Under the pieces are notes generated by a model. The model searched no databases. It was given only the letters and a program-made list of their open reading frames with translations, and was not told the origin of the DNA. The translations under genes and the position numbers were made by a program. This document shows, one piece after another, positions 16,392-24,378 of a DNA stretch of 64,000 nucleotides (positions are counted from its first letter, which is position 1; each line of letters opens with the position of its first letter). The stretch comes from Anaerolineales bacterium (GTDB lineage Bacteria; Chloroflexota; Anaerolineae; Anaerolineales; Villigracilaceae), in assembly GCA_030583905.1 (NCBI GenBank), contig CP129481.1, forward strand, positions 1,798,001 through 1,862,000, written 5' to 3'.

Positions 16392-17062
16392 AAGTCGTTG
16401 TACTCGTCTCTGCCATAGCAGAATGGAAAGCAGTTCGTGAGATCTTTCCCCAACTTAAGATCGTGCAAGCGCCCTATGGCGAATCCGCAGCCCTGAATCT
16501 TAAAGGATGGGATTTGGTCCTCTATCATAGTGGCTGGGGCAAGATCGCCTCGGCTGGCATGATGCAATACGTGGTTGACCATCACCAGCCGGATCTCGTG
16601 GTCAACCTCGGCACATGCGGCGGATTTGAAGGCGTGGTGGAGCAGGGTGATATTGTCCTCGTTGAGCGGACCTTTATTTATGACATTGTCGAACTGATGG
16701 GCGACCTCAACATCATCGAATACTACGCATCCTCCCTCGACCTACACTGGTTGCCAGACCCATTGCCTTACCCCGTCCGCCGCGGACTCATCGCCTCCGC
16801 TGACAGCGACCTGCCCCCGAACAAGATCGCCTATCTCAAAGCGCAGGGCGCCGTCGCCGGCGACTGGGAATCCGGTGCGCTGGCGTGGGTGGCGAACAAG
16901 AACGGGGCGCGTTTGCTTATCCTGCGCGGCGTCAGTGACATGGTCAACGAACAGGAAGGGGAGGCGTACGATAATCTGGCACTATTCGAAGAACGTACCA
17001 AAGATATCATGCGCAACTTGTTCGATCAGCTACCCGACTGGCTGGCAAGCATAAGAAAATAA
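16388..17062 (+). CDS. Nucleoside phosphorylase/nucleosidase superfamily protein
   Basis: 224 aa. PNP/UDP-phosphorylase fold: [25 protein letters not shown] in the middle and [30 protein letters not shown] near the C-terminus, where the Glu and Asp correspond to nucleoside and base contacts in MTA/SAH nucleosidases. The substrate is uncertain. The start ATG overlaps the pncC stop, so a role in nucleotide salvage alongside PncC is plausible. The 3' end abuts the convergent ChrA gene with no gap. Confidence 0.82.
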   Translation: MKVVVLVSAIAEWKAVREIFPQLKIVQAPYGESAALNLKGWDLVLYHSGWGKIASAGMMQYVVDHHQPDLVVNLGTCGGFEGVVEQGDIVLVERTFIYDIVELMGDLNIIEYYASSLDLHWLPDPLPYPVRRGLIASADSDLPPNKIAYLKAQGAVAGDWESGALAWVANKNGARLLILRGVSDMVNEQEGEAYDNLALFEERTKDIMRNLFDQLPDWLASIRK

Positions 17063-18181
17063 TTACCGCATCATCGAAACGACCAAGCCAGTCAATGCTC
17101 CACCTGCGATCAACCAGGTGGAGTTGATCTTATAGCGGAGCAGCAATACGAGTGAGACAAGGGTGATGAGGAGGGTCGGGATATCTGTCAGCGAGGAGAA
17201 AGCCAACTGGATGGTGACAGCCGCCATCAGTCCAAGGGAGGAGGCGTTTACTCCGTCTAACAAACTGCTTGCCCATATCGATTTCCGGATCATGGGGATC
17301 AGCGGGTTGACGATCAAAACGAAAATGAAGGATGGCAGGAAGATGCCAAGTGTGGCGAGCAGCGCGCCGGATGTGCCGCCGAGCAGGTAGCCGATGAAGG
17401 TGGCGGCGGTGAACAGCGGACCCGGCGTGACTTGCCCGATGGCGACTGCGTCGAGGAGTTGTTGGTCGGTCAGCCAACCGAAGCGCAGGACGAAGTCATT
17501 GCGTAGAAAGGCGAGCAGGACGTAGCCGCTGCCATAGAGTACGGAACCAATCTTAAGAAAGGTCAGGAAGAGGGTGGAAAGGTTAAAGGGGATGTTTTGT
17601 GCAAGTGTTATGCCGCCCAGCGGAAGGAGGATGGCAGGGTTTATGTTTCGCAGGCGTTGCAGGTTGGAAATGAGCATAAGCAGCAAACCGCCGCCGAACA
17701 GCAGGGCGATCTCATTGAAACCGAGGAAATACAAAACGAAAACTGCCGCACCTGCAACCATGCCAAGTTTGTTTTTGAAGGCTTTGCCCCCGAGCATCCA
17801 CAGAGCCTGCGCGATAATGGCAATGACCACAGGTTTGATGCCGTACATCAGCCATTCAAGCTGCGGCGTGGTTCCATATTGGACGTACAACCATGCCAGC
17901 GCCAGCACGATCAACGTGGCGGGGACAATGAAGCAAATTCCGCCCGCAAGCAGACCAAGCCAGCCTGCGCGCCGATAGCCAATGTGGATCGCCATCTCAG
18001 TGGAGTTGGGTCCGGGGATCAAATTCGTCGCACCGAGCAGGTCGAGGAATTCTTCGTCGGTGAGCCATTTGCGGCGCAGGACGACTTCGTTGTGCATAAT
18101 GCCGATGTGGGCGGCGGGTCCGCCAAAGGCTGTGAAACCAAGTTTGAGGAAGAGCGAAGCGACTTCGGTCAGGGCTGACAT
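17063..18181 (-). CDS. Chromate transporter family (ChrA, CHR) protein, two-domain form
   Basis: 372 aa, about 10-12 membrane spans arranged as two homologous halves (1-180 and 195-372). Family motifs: FTAFGGPAAHIG at the N-terminus, IPGPNSTEMAIHIGY in the first half, and GQVTPGPLFTAATFIGY in the second. Characterised members export chromate or take up sulfate-like anions; here the substrate is not known. No chromate reductase or ChrB regulator is nearby. The start has no Shine-Dalgarno; TAGGAT lies 12 nt upstream of the ATG. Confidence 0.9.
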   Translation of the reverse strand: MSALTEVASLFLKLGFTAFGGPAAHIGIMHNEVVLRRKWLTDEEFLDLLGATNLIPGPNSTEMAIHIGYRRAGWLGLLAGGICFIVPATLIVLALAWLYVQYGTTPQLEWLMYGIKPVVIAIIAQALWMLGGKAFKNKLGMVAGAAVFVLYFLGFNEIALLFGGGLLLMLISNLQRLRNINPAILLPLGGITLAQNIPFNLSTLFLTFLKIGSVLYGSGYVLLAFLRNDFVLRFGWLTDQQLLDAVAIGQVTPGPLFTAATFIGYLLGGTSGALLATLGIFLPSFIFVLIVNPLIPMIRKSIWASSLLDGVNASSLGLMAAVTIQLAFSSLTDIPTLLITLVSLVLLLRYKINSTWLIAGGALTGLVVSMMR

Positions 18182-18300
18182 GCGGGCAAGTGTATCCTAG
18201 AATGGCGATGGTTCTATCACCGTTTTTCCCCCAAAAGGGGGAGCATGGAGCGAAAATCGAGATGATACAATCCAGTCAAATTTACTGGAAGGAGATTTCC

Positions 18301-19005
18301 ATGGATCTACTGGCTCCCGGTTTGCTCACAATTTTTATGCTGCTGTGTGTGGGTGGTATTACGCTTGTCTCCCTTGGTGTGGCTGGCTATTTCGTTTACC
18401 GCGTGTTTAAGAATATGTCGGGGAATAACACCGTGCTTAAATCAGGTGTTTCCGCTCCGGCGGTCATCCTCGGCGTGGAGGATACCGGTGTGACGATGAA
18501 TTACAGTCCGCAGGTGCGCCTCACGCTTCAAGTGACCCCTGCGGGGCGTCCGCCATTTCAGGCGGTAACGACCACCTTTGTCGGGCGTGTGCAAATTGGC
18601 ATGGTCGTGCCCGGCGCTTCTGTGACCGTCCGTTACGACCCGAACGACACCAGCAAAGTGGCGATCGAATCCATCAATCCGCCCGCGATGAGTTCCGCAA
18701 GCATGGCGGCAGTGCAATCTGCAGTGATGGCGCAGGAGGAATATTACCAGCAGCTTCGTCAGCGCGGCGAAGAGGCGAAGGCGGTCATCCTGACTGCTGA
18801 AGATATGAACATCCGCGTGGAAGGCGGCGGCTCCATGTTCCGCTTTACATTTGATGTCACGCCGCGGGTTGGTCAGCCCTTCAAGGCAGAGACGCAAGCC
18901 GCCATTGGCGATATCGCCCGCGATAAATATGCGGTGGGTAAGACGGTCTATGTCCGTTATGACCCGTCCAACACGGCTCAGGTGGCGCTGGACCGCGCGG
19001 CTTAA
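18301..19005 (+). CDS. Membrane protein with duplicated DUF3592-like beta domains
   Basis: 234 aa. One N-terminal span (about 5-35), then two related beta-rich repeats: the first ends VTVRYDPNDTSKVAIE and the second VYVRYDPSNTAQVALD. The pattern V.V.YDP.....V is typical of DUF3592-type proteins. A helical segment with QEEYYQQLRQRGEEAKA joins the repeats. The start at 18301 has AAGGAG 6 nt upstream, and a TACAAT -10 lies at 18266-18271. Function unknown; the repeats point to internal duplication. Confidence 0.82.
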   Translation: MDLLAPGLLTIFMLLCVGGITLVSLGVAGYFVYRVFKNMSGNNTVLKSGVSAPAVILGVEDTGVTMNYSPQVRLTLQVTPAGRPPFQAVTTTFVGRVQIGMVVPGASVTVRYDPNDTSKVAIESINPPAMSSASMAAVQSAVMAQEEYYQQLRQRGEEAKAVILTAEDMNIRVEGGGSMFRFTFDVTPRVGQPFKAETQAAIGDIARDKYAVGKTVYVRYDPSNTAQVALDRAA

Positions 19006-19078
19006 CCCGGTTGATTTATTTGCGATATGATTGGGACGCGACAATGTTCGCGTCCTTTTCAATGGATATGGAGGAAGC

Positions 19079-19339
19079 ATGGCACGATTGATCCCCGCCG
19101 CGGAGCGCATCATCCGCGCCCGGAAGTTGATCCAACAGGCACGGAAACTGCCCGCCCCCGCTGACGGTTTGGGCAAAAGCGACCTGTCCTATGTGGCGGG
19201 CGTGAAGGACCTGCTGCGTCAGGCGCGGGATATGATCAAATTCATATCCATGACGCCGAGCGCCACCGCTGAAATGAAAGAGGAGGTCAAGACGATCTTT
19301 GCGGAGATCGAGCAGGCGGAGCGTGAGATATTAAGTTGA
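19079..19339 (+). CDS. Small basic helical protein of unknown function
   Basis: 86 aa, mostly helical, with a basic N-terminus (AERIIRARKLIQQARKLP) and an acidic C-terminus (MKEEVKTIFAEIEQAEREIL). GGAGG lies 5 nt before the ATG, which supports translation. No signal peptide, membrane span or motif I recognise. It stands between two membrane protein genes in the same direction. Confidence 0.7.
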   Translation: MARLIPAAERIIRARKLIQQARKLPAPADGLGKSDLSYVAGVKDLLRQARDMIKFISMTPSATAEMKEEVKTIFAEIEQAEREILS

Positions 19340-19417
19340 AATGCTCGAGATGTTGCGGGAGGAGTACAATCTGGTTCGAGTGTTTTTCAATTCAATGGAT
19401 CATGGGAGTAAATCATC

Positions 19418-19780
19418 ATGAAGAATAAACCATCAATGCTATGGGCGCTTGCCGTTGGTATTTTGTTTCTGGTTTTGCAAGGGCTTGTCAATTTATTCGG
19501 CATTTGGGGTGCGGATGCGCAGACTCCGCTGGCAAACTACCTTTTTGTACTGCTTGCGGGCTTATTCAATGGGTTGGGGCTGATTTATTTTCTGGGAAAA
19601 ACGAATACACGCGGCAGTTTTAATGCCATACTGATCGCCGCTGTGATCGCGATTCCATTCGCGCTTTTCGGCATGACCGTCGGCGGGCTGATCGGGGCGT
19701 TCGGGATCTTTTTCTTTGGCATCCCGCCGTTTATCTTTATTGTCGGAATCGGATATTTTTTGGGGCGTTCGCGCGCCTGA
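19418..19780 (+). CDS. Small four-span membrane protein
   Basis: 120 aa, almost entirely hydrophobic, with about four membrane spans, short loops and no charged catalytic residues. TACAAT near 19365 may be the -10; GGAG lies 9 nt before the ATG. It converges with a lipoprotein gene 5 bp away without a clear terminator. Function unknown. Confidence 0.72.
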   Translation: MKNKPSMLWALAVGILFLVLQGLVNLFGIWGADAQTPLANYLFVLLAGLFNGLGLIYFLGKTNTRGSFNAILIAAVIAIPFALFGMTVGGLIGAFGIFFFGIPPFIFIVGIGYFLGRSRA

Positions 19781-19784
19781 AGGG

Positions 19785-20417
19785 TCAGGGCGTACCGGTT
19801 GGGACCGGTGTGGCGCCGCCCTCCACCACGATCTCAACGGTGAGTGTGTCACCGAAGAAATTCCCGTTCTCATCCGCCATGCGCCATGCGGACTGGAACG
19901 AGCCGTTCTCGCTGGGGACGACGAGTTGGACGGATAGATCCCGGATGGAGCCGGTTTGGATCGCTTCTGTCAGGGTGACCGTATTGCCCCGCATCGGGTC
20001 GCCGCCGTAGTGGCGGAAGGTGAACCCTGTCCGCCAGGCGCATCCGCCGATGTTTTGCACTTTCCATGTTTTGACGAAAACCTCGCCAGCTTTCATCACG
20101 GTCCCATCGGGGATGGTGACATCGTCGATGTACATCAGGTTGTAGCAGGGATTCGATGTGGAGGTGGGGGAAGCCTCGATGGTTGCGGTGATGACGATGG
20201 GGGTATCGGTCCGCAGGATGATCGGCGTGGGAGACGTTATGGGATTGGCGACCAGGGTTTCTGTCAGTGATGAAGCGTAGGTGGCGACAGCTTGCGTGTG
20301 GACCTGGTCAATATCAACGACAGTCTCACCATTTTGGTCGGGGGTGTTTGTCCCGCACGAAAAAAGCAAGGCTCCAACAATGAGCAGAGCTAAAATGGAC
20401 GCAATTCTGGTTTTCAT
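19785..20417 (-). CDS. Lipoprotein with NBR1-type Ig-like (Nbr1_FW) domain
   Basis: 210 aa. Lipobox LLFSCG puts the lipidated Cys at about residue 21, so the protein is anchored outside the membrane. A Thr/Ser/Pro-rich spacer (about 60-90) precedes the domain at 90-200, which has the pattern VKTWKVQNIGGCAWRTG...F...G and W...G..FGDTLTVEIVV that marks the bacterial Nbr1_FW domain, an Ig-like fold common in Chloroflexota envelope proteins. Likely a structural or binding role. The tail is TPVPTGTP. Confidence 0.85.
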   Translation of the reverse strand: MKTRIASILALLIVGALLFSCGTNTPDQNGETVVDIDQVHTQAVATYASSLTETLVANPITSPTPIILRTDTPIVITATIEASPTSTSNPCYNLMYIDDVTIPDGTVMKAGEVFVKTWKVQNIGGCAWRTGFTFRHYGGDPMRGNTVTLTEAIQTGSIRDLSVQLVVPSENGSFQSAWRMADENGNFFGDTLTVEIVVEGGATPVPTGTP

Positions 20418-20426
20418 ATAGAGTAC

Positions 20427-20789
20427 TTAATCCTGCACCAGCCATTCTTTTGCTTCGGTTTCATCATTGAAGTACATCAGGGATTGACCCGTAATGCGGG
20501 TGAGCAGGTCTCCAAGAGTGCGCTTGATGCCGGTTACGCCGAGCACGGCGGTTTTGCGGACATGGTTCCTGGTCTTGCTTGACGACTCGTTGAGGATCGG
20601 CATCAGATTCATGGTGACCTCGGTGTTGGAAAAATCGGATAACACCAGGAGGGAGTTTTCGGGCTGGCTTAATACAACGGCTTGCACCTGTTCCAATTCT
20701 TCAATGACGGATTTGTCGTTGAAGAACAGGTTGGAATAGTCCTGATAAAAGATGCTTTTTCCCTTGTATTCGATCCATTTTGATTTCAT
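20427..20789 (-). CDS. STAS/SEC14-like regulatory domain protein
   Basis: 120 aa. Alternating strands and helices with SLLVLSDFSNTEVTMNLMPIL in the centre and a C-terminal FNDETEAKEWLVQ, resembling single-domain STAS-like proteins related to SpoIIAA. No phosphorylatable DSSG-type motif is obvious, so partner switching is not certain. AGGAG lies 6 nt before the ATG. Flanked in the same direction by a lipoprotein gene and a membrane protein gene. Confidence 0.68.
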   Translation of the reverse strand: MKSKWIEYKGKSIFYQDYSNLFFNDKSVIEELEQVQAVVLSQPENSLLVLSDFSNTEVTMNLMPILNESSSKTRNHVRKTAVLGVTGIKRTLGDLLTRITGQSLMYFNDETEAKEWLVQD

Positions 20790-20834
20790 GTCTAACTCCT
20801 GTCTCCTGGTGAAAGCCGATGACGTTTCGCCCGG

Positions 20835-21236
20835 TTATTTGCGTTTTTCCGAGTATAACGCGATTCCCGTGGCAAGTGCGCCGACGAGTTCCCATACGGC
20901 GACGCCCAGGAATTTCTGCGGCGCGATACCTAAAAATACGACCGTGCTGAAGACGATGAATGTGAGTGTGCGGAAGGGCACGGTCCAACGGTAAAAGATC
21001 TTGACATCGTTCAGGGCGGCAAGCATGTAGTAGATGCCGATATTGAATGACGCCATGGATGAGGCGGTCATGAAGACGATGGTGTAATCGCCGGCGGCGC
21101 GTTGGGAGCGCTCAAGTACGTCAAAGCCGAGAATGGAAAGCAGGATCTCAGGGCGGATCAAACCCACCAGCCCAAGCAGGAATGCCAGGATTCCGAAGAT
21201 GAAGATGGTCCAGCCGGATGCGTCGCGAATTTTCAT
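20835..21236 (-). CDS. Four-span integral membrane protein of unknown function
   Basis: 133 aa. Spans at about 8-28, 50-72, 80-105 and 112-128; a positively charged end (SEKRK). I chose the ATG at 21236, with AAAGGAG 9 nt upstream and TATAAT at 21259-21264; a longer frame to 21449 would run into the divergent kinase gene. Family not recognised. Confidence 0.75.
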   Translation of the reverse strand: MKIRDASGWTIFIFGILAFLLGLVGLIRPEILLSILGFDVLERSQRAAGDYTIVFMTASSMASFNIGIYYMLAALNDVKIFYRWTVPFRTLTFIVFSTVVFLGIAPQKFLGVAVWELVGALATGIALYSEKRK

Positions 21237-21258
21237 TGATGTAGTCTCCTTTCGCGAA

Positions 21259-21290
21259 ATTATACCCATAAATCTTAGACATGATAAAAT
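21259..21290. promoter_or_regulatory. Divergent promoter region, membrane protein and dNK genes
   Basis: TATAAT on minus (21259-21264) serves the membrane protein gene, whose mRNA then has a leader with a Shine-Dalgarno. TAAAAT on plus (21285-21290) lies 9 nt before the dNK start, which has no Shine-Dalgarno. The two genes thus illustrate the two start classes in this genome. Confidence 0.5.
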
Positions 21291-21299
21291 AGGCAATCT

Positions 21300-21944
21300 A
21301 TGGCAAAACACCTTGTGTTGGTGGCTGGAAATATAGGCGCTGGAAAGACGACATTGACAGAGCGCATTGGTGCGCGTCTCGGCTGGTGGACGGGGTACGA
21401 ATCCGTGGCGGATAACCCGTATCTTTCCGATTTTTACGGGGACATGCATGCCTGGTCATTTCATTTGCAGATCTTTTTTCTGGGACACCGCGCGGAACAA
21501 TACCTCGAAGCCGCCCGCGACGCGCGTTCCGCGATCCTGGATCGCAGTATTTATGAGGATGCGCACATCTTCGCGCGCGCCCTGCATCACATGGGCAATC
21601 TGGCGGAACGGGATTATCTCGCTTATCGCAGATTGTTCGATGTGGTGGTCAATGGACTTCCGCGCCCCGATTTGCTGATCTATCTCAAAGCGCCGGTGCA
21701 GGTCTTGATGGATCGCATCCGCCGCCGTGCGCGAAATATCGAGACGGGAATCACGCCCGATTATCTCGCCCTGCTCGATTCTTTTTATGATGAATGGCTC
21801 GGCTCTTTCGACCTTTGTCCTGTCCTGACCATCCAGACAAATGACCTCGATTACGCCAATCGGCCCGCCCACTTGGAACTTGTCACCCAGCGCATTCAGG
21901 ATAAACTGGCTGGCAAGGAGATCGTAGACCTGACCAGACGATAG
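21300..21944 (+). CDS. Deoxynucleoside kinase (dGK/dAK-like)
   Basis: 214 aa. Walker A GNIGAGKTTL at residues 10-19; the Glu of GYESV, the DRSIYED motif (residues ~80-86) with the Arg and catalytic-region acids, and the lid RIRRRARNIETG are typical of the dNK/thymidine kinase 2 family. The enzyme phosphorylates deoxynucleosides for salvage; bacterial relatives prefer deoxyadenosine or deoxyguanosine. TAAAAT ends 9 nt before the ATG. The next gene begins 5 bp downstream, so it is co-transcribed with a cNMP-PP2C regulator. Confidence 0.9.
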   Translation: MAKHLVLVAGNIGAGKTTLTERIGARLGWWTGYESVADNPYLSDFYGDMHAWSFHLQIFFLGHRAEQYLEAARDARSAILDRSIYEDAHIFARALHHMGNLAERDYLAYRRLFDVVVNGLPRPDLLIYLKAPVQVLMDRIRRRARNIETGITPDYLALLDSFYDEWLGSFDLCPVLTIQTNDLDYANRPAHLELVTQRIQDKLAGKEIVDLTRR

Positions 21945-21949
21945 CCAAT

Positions 21950-23191
21950 ATGTCCATTAACCTTTTGTCCCGTATCCCGCTCTTTGCCGGTCTCCCCGCC
22001 CCGGAATTGGATAGTCTGCTCTCCGCGTTGGATGTGCGCGAACTGGAAGACCGTGAGATCCTCTTCCGTGAAGGCGAACCGGGCGAACATTTCTATGTTG
22101 TGGTGAGCGGCGTGCTGGAAGTGTTGATGGCGGAGGAGACACCGGAAGAACTCCTGCTCAACGTTCTGTATGAAGGCGAATATTTCGGTGAGATGAGTCT
22201 GATCACACCGGGCGGACAGCGGACTGCCAGCGTGCGCGCGCGGGGAAAATCCACGCTGCTTTCGATGAGCCGCACCCAGTTCCTCGACCTGACAAAGAAA
22301 CACCCCGAACTCGCGATCTCGATGGTGCGCGTGCTCAGTCAGCGGTTAGATGCGACCAACACTGCCACCTTCCGCGACCTCACGGAGAAGAACCGTCAAC
22401 TTCAAACCGCGTACGATGAGTTGAAAGCCGCGCAGGCGCAGTTGATCGAAAAGGAACGCCTCGAGCATGAGCTTCAGCTTGCCGCCGACATCCAGTTGAG
22501 CATCCTGCCGGATGTCCTGCCCAGTTTCGACGAATTCAGTTTCGGTGCGCGTATCCTGCCTGCCCGTCAGGTGGGAGGCGATCTTTATGACGTCTTCCCG
22601 CTCAAAGGAGATCGTGTCGGTGTTCTGATCGGTGATGTGGCAGATAAAGGTGTGCCGTCTGCGTTGTTCATGGCGCGTGCCCATGCCCTGCTCATGGCGG
22701 AAGCGGATATTGGACTCACGGCTGGGGAAGTGCTGCGATTGGTGAACATGCACATCACGCGCCTGCAAAAATCCACGCAGTTTGTCACCGTGTTGTATGG
22801 CATCCTGGATTTGAAAACCCGCGAGTTTTCCTACGCCCGCGCAGGACACGAGCCGCCTTTGCTTTTGCATGCCGACGGCAGTGTCGAGCGCATCCCTCAC
22901 AGCCCGGGCATGGCGCTGGGACTGTGGGAAACCATTGTGCTGGATGAACGCGCCCTCACGCTTCAACCCGGCGATACCCTGCTGCTGTACACCGACGGCA
23001 TGACCGATTGCCGCAACCCCAAAGGCGAGCCTTTTGGGTTGGAGCGCATCAAAACCGTACTAAGCGGGTACGCAAAAATGAACGCTCAACAGATGTGCGA
23101 TCATATGCTCGATACGCTTCAAAAATATCAGGATGGCTGTAAACAGGACGATGATGTGACGCTGGTCGCGGTTACGACGCGTGCCGATTAA
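21950..23191 (+). CDS. Cyclic-nucleotide-binding domain fused to SpoIIE-type PP2C phosphatase
   Basis: 413 aa. The cNMP-binding domain (about 5-125) has the strands FREGEPGEHFYVVVSGVLEV and the cassette YFGEMSLITPGGQRTASV. A coiled linker (about 135-175) leads to a PP2C domain (175-410) with ARQVGGDLYDV, IGDVADKGVPSALFM, RAGHEPP, LLLYTDGMTD and DDDVTLVAV. By family it would dephosphorylate a STAS protein in response to a cyclic nucleotide. Two STAS-type genes exist in the window (3.3 and 20.4 kb), neither adjacent. It follows the dNK gene by 5 bp. Confidence 0.92.
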   Translation: MSINLLSRIPLFAGLPAPELDSLLSALDVRELEDREILFREGEPGEHFYVVVSGVLEVLMAEETPEELLLNVLYEGEYFGEMSLITPGGQRTASVRARGKSTLLSMSRTQFLDLTKKHPELAISMVRVLSQRLDATNTATFRDLTEKNRQLQTAYDELKAAQAQLIEKERLEHELQLAADIQLSILPDVLPSFDEFSFGARILPARQVGGDLYDVFPLKGDRVGVLIGDVADKGVPSALFMARAHALLMAEADIGLTAGEVLRLVNMHITRLQKSTQFVTVLYGILDLKTREFSYARAGHEPPLLLHADGSVERIPHSPGMALGLWETIVLDERALTLQPGDTLLLYTDGMTDCRNPKGEPFGLERIKTVLSGYAKMNAQQMCDHMLDTLQKYQDGCKQDDDVTLVAVTTRAD

Positions 23192-23195
23192 AAGC

Positions 23196-23224
23196 GAGAC
23201 CTCCCAAATCGGGAGGTCTTTTTT
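23196..23224. terminator. Bidirectional terminator with GACCTCCC arms
   Basis: AGACCTCCC (23197-23205), loop AAATC, GGGAGGTCT (23211-23219), then a T-tract. Between the convergent PP2C and PLP-enzyme genes. Confidence 0.85.
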
Positions 23225-24359
23225 ATCCGAGTGCTTGTTCCAGATCCGCGATCAAGTCATCCACGTTTTCGATACCGACCGAGAGTCTCACAAGCCCGGG
23301 GTCGACCTCCAATGTGGAGCCTTGCGTGGAGAGATGTGTCATCGCCGCGGGGACTTCGATCAGCGACTCGACGCCGCCCAATGATTCAGCCAGTGTAAAA
23401 ATCTTCGTCGATTCCGCGACCTTGACCGCCGCATCGCGTCCGTCTTTCATGATGAATGAGATCATCCCGCCGCCGTTCTTCATCTGCCGCTTCGCGATCT
23501 GGACCTGGGGGTGACTCTCGTGAAACGGATAGATCAGCCTGCTGACATTTTTCTGTTTCTCCAAAAACGCCACGATCTTCCCTGCATTCTCGGCGTGCCT
23601 GTCCATGCGGATGGGGAGGGTTTTTATCCCGCGCAACACAAGGAACGAGTCCATCGGTCCCTGCACGCCGCCGATGGCGTTTTGCAGATAGGCGAGTTGT
23701 TCGCCAAGCGTTTTATCTTTTCCGATGATCGCGCCGCCGACCACGTCCGAATGACCGCCAAGATATTTCGTCATCGAGTGGACAACCAGATCCGCACCCA
23801 ACTCGAGCGGACGTTGCAGGTACGGCGTGGCGAAGGTATTGTCCACCACGAGGATCGGTTTGTTCGGATGGCTTTTCACCACTTCCGCTACGGCGCGGAT
23901 GTCCGTGACGGCGAGCAGTGGGTTAGTGGGAGTCTCCAGCCACACGATGCGGGTTTGCGGAGTCAATGCCTCAGCGAGGTTTTCCGGATCGGTCGTGTCG
24001 GCAAATGTAAAGTCCAGACCGAAGCGGCGCAGAATTTTGTCAAACAGACGGAACGTGCCGCCGTAGACGTCATTGCCCGCGACGACATGATCGCCATTCG
24101 AGAGCAGGCGCAAAACGGTATCTGTTGCCGCCATACCCGAAGCGAATGCCAAACCCCACTGTCCGCTTTCCAGTTCGGCGAGGCAGTCTTGCAATGCCTT
24201 GCGCGTGGGATTCAACGTGCGCGAGTATTCGTAGCCTTGGCGCGGTTTGCCGATGCCGTCCTGCTTGTAAGTGGACGTAAGATAGACGGGCGTCATCACC
24301 GCGCCGTTGTTGGGGTCGGGCTCCTGCCCTGCGTGGATGGCGAGCGTTTCAAATTTCAT
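23223..24359 (-). CDS. Cystathionine gamma-synthase/lyase family PLP enzyme
   Basis: 378 aa, full length for the Cys/Met metabolism family. Visible: TLAIHAGQEPDP at the N-terminus, YEYSRTLNPTR (contacts PLP phosphate of the partner subunit), ASGMAATDTV, the Asp of VVDNTFATPY, and the Schiff-base Lys in VHSMTKYLGGHSDV. Members act as cystathionine gamma-synthase, gamma-lyase or methionine gamma-lyase; the sequence alone does not decide. AAAGGAG lies 6 nt before the start. It stands alone, so the context gives no further clue. Confidence 0.9.
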   Translation of the reverse strand: MKFETLAIHAGQEPDPNNGAVMTPVYLTSTYKQDGIGKPRQGYEYSRTLNPTRKALQDCLAELESGQWGLAFASGMAATDTVLRLLSNGDHVVAGNDVYGGTFRLFDKILRRFGLDFTFADTTDPENLAEALTPQTRIVWLETPTNPLLAVTDIRAVAEVVKSHPNKPILVVDNTFATPYLQRPLELGADLVVHSMTKYLGGHSDVVGGAIIGKDKTLGEQLAYLQNAIGGVQGPMDSFLVLRGIKTLPIRMDRHAENAGKIVAFLEKQKNVSRLIYPFHESHPQVQIAKRQMKNGGGMISFIMKDGRDAAVKVAESTKIFTLAESLGGVESLIEVPAAMTHLSTQGSTLEVDPGLVRLSVGIENVDDLIADLEQALG

Positions 24360-24378
24360 TTAGTCTCCTTTGGCGAGT

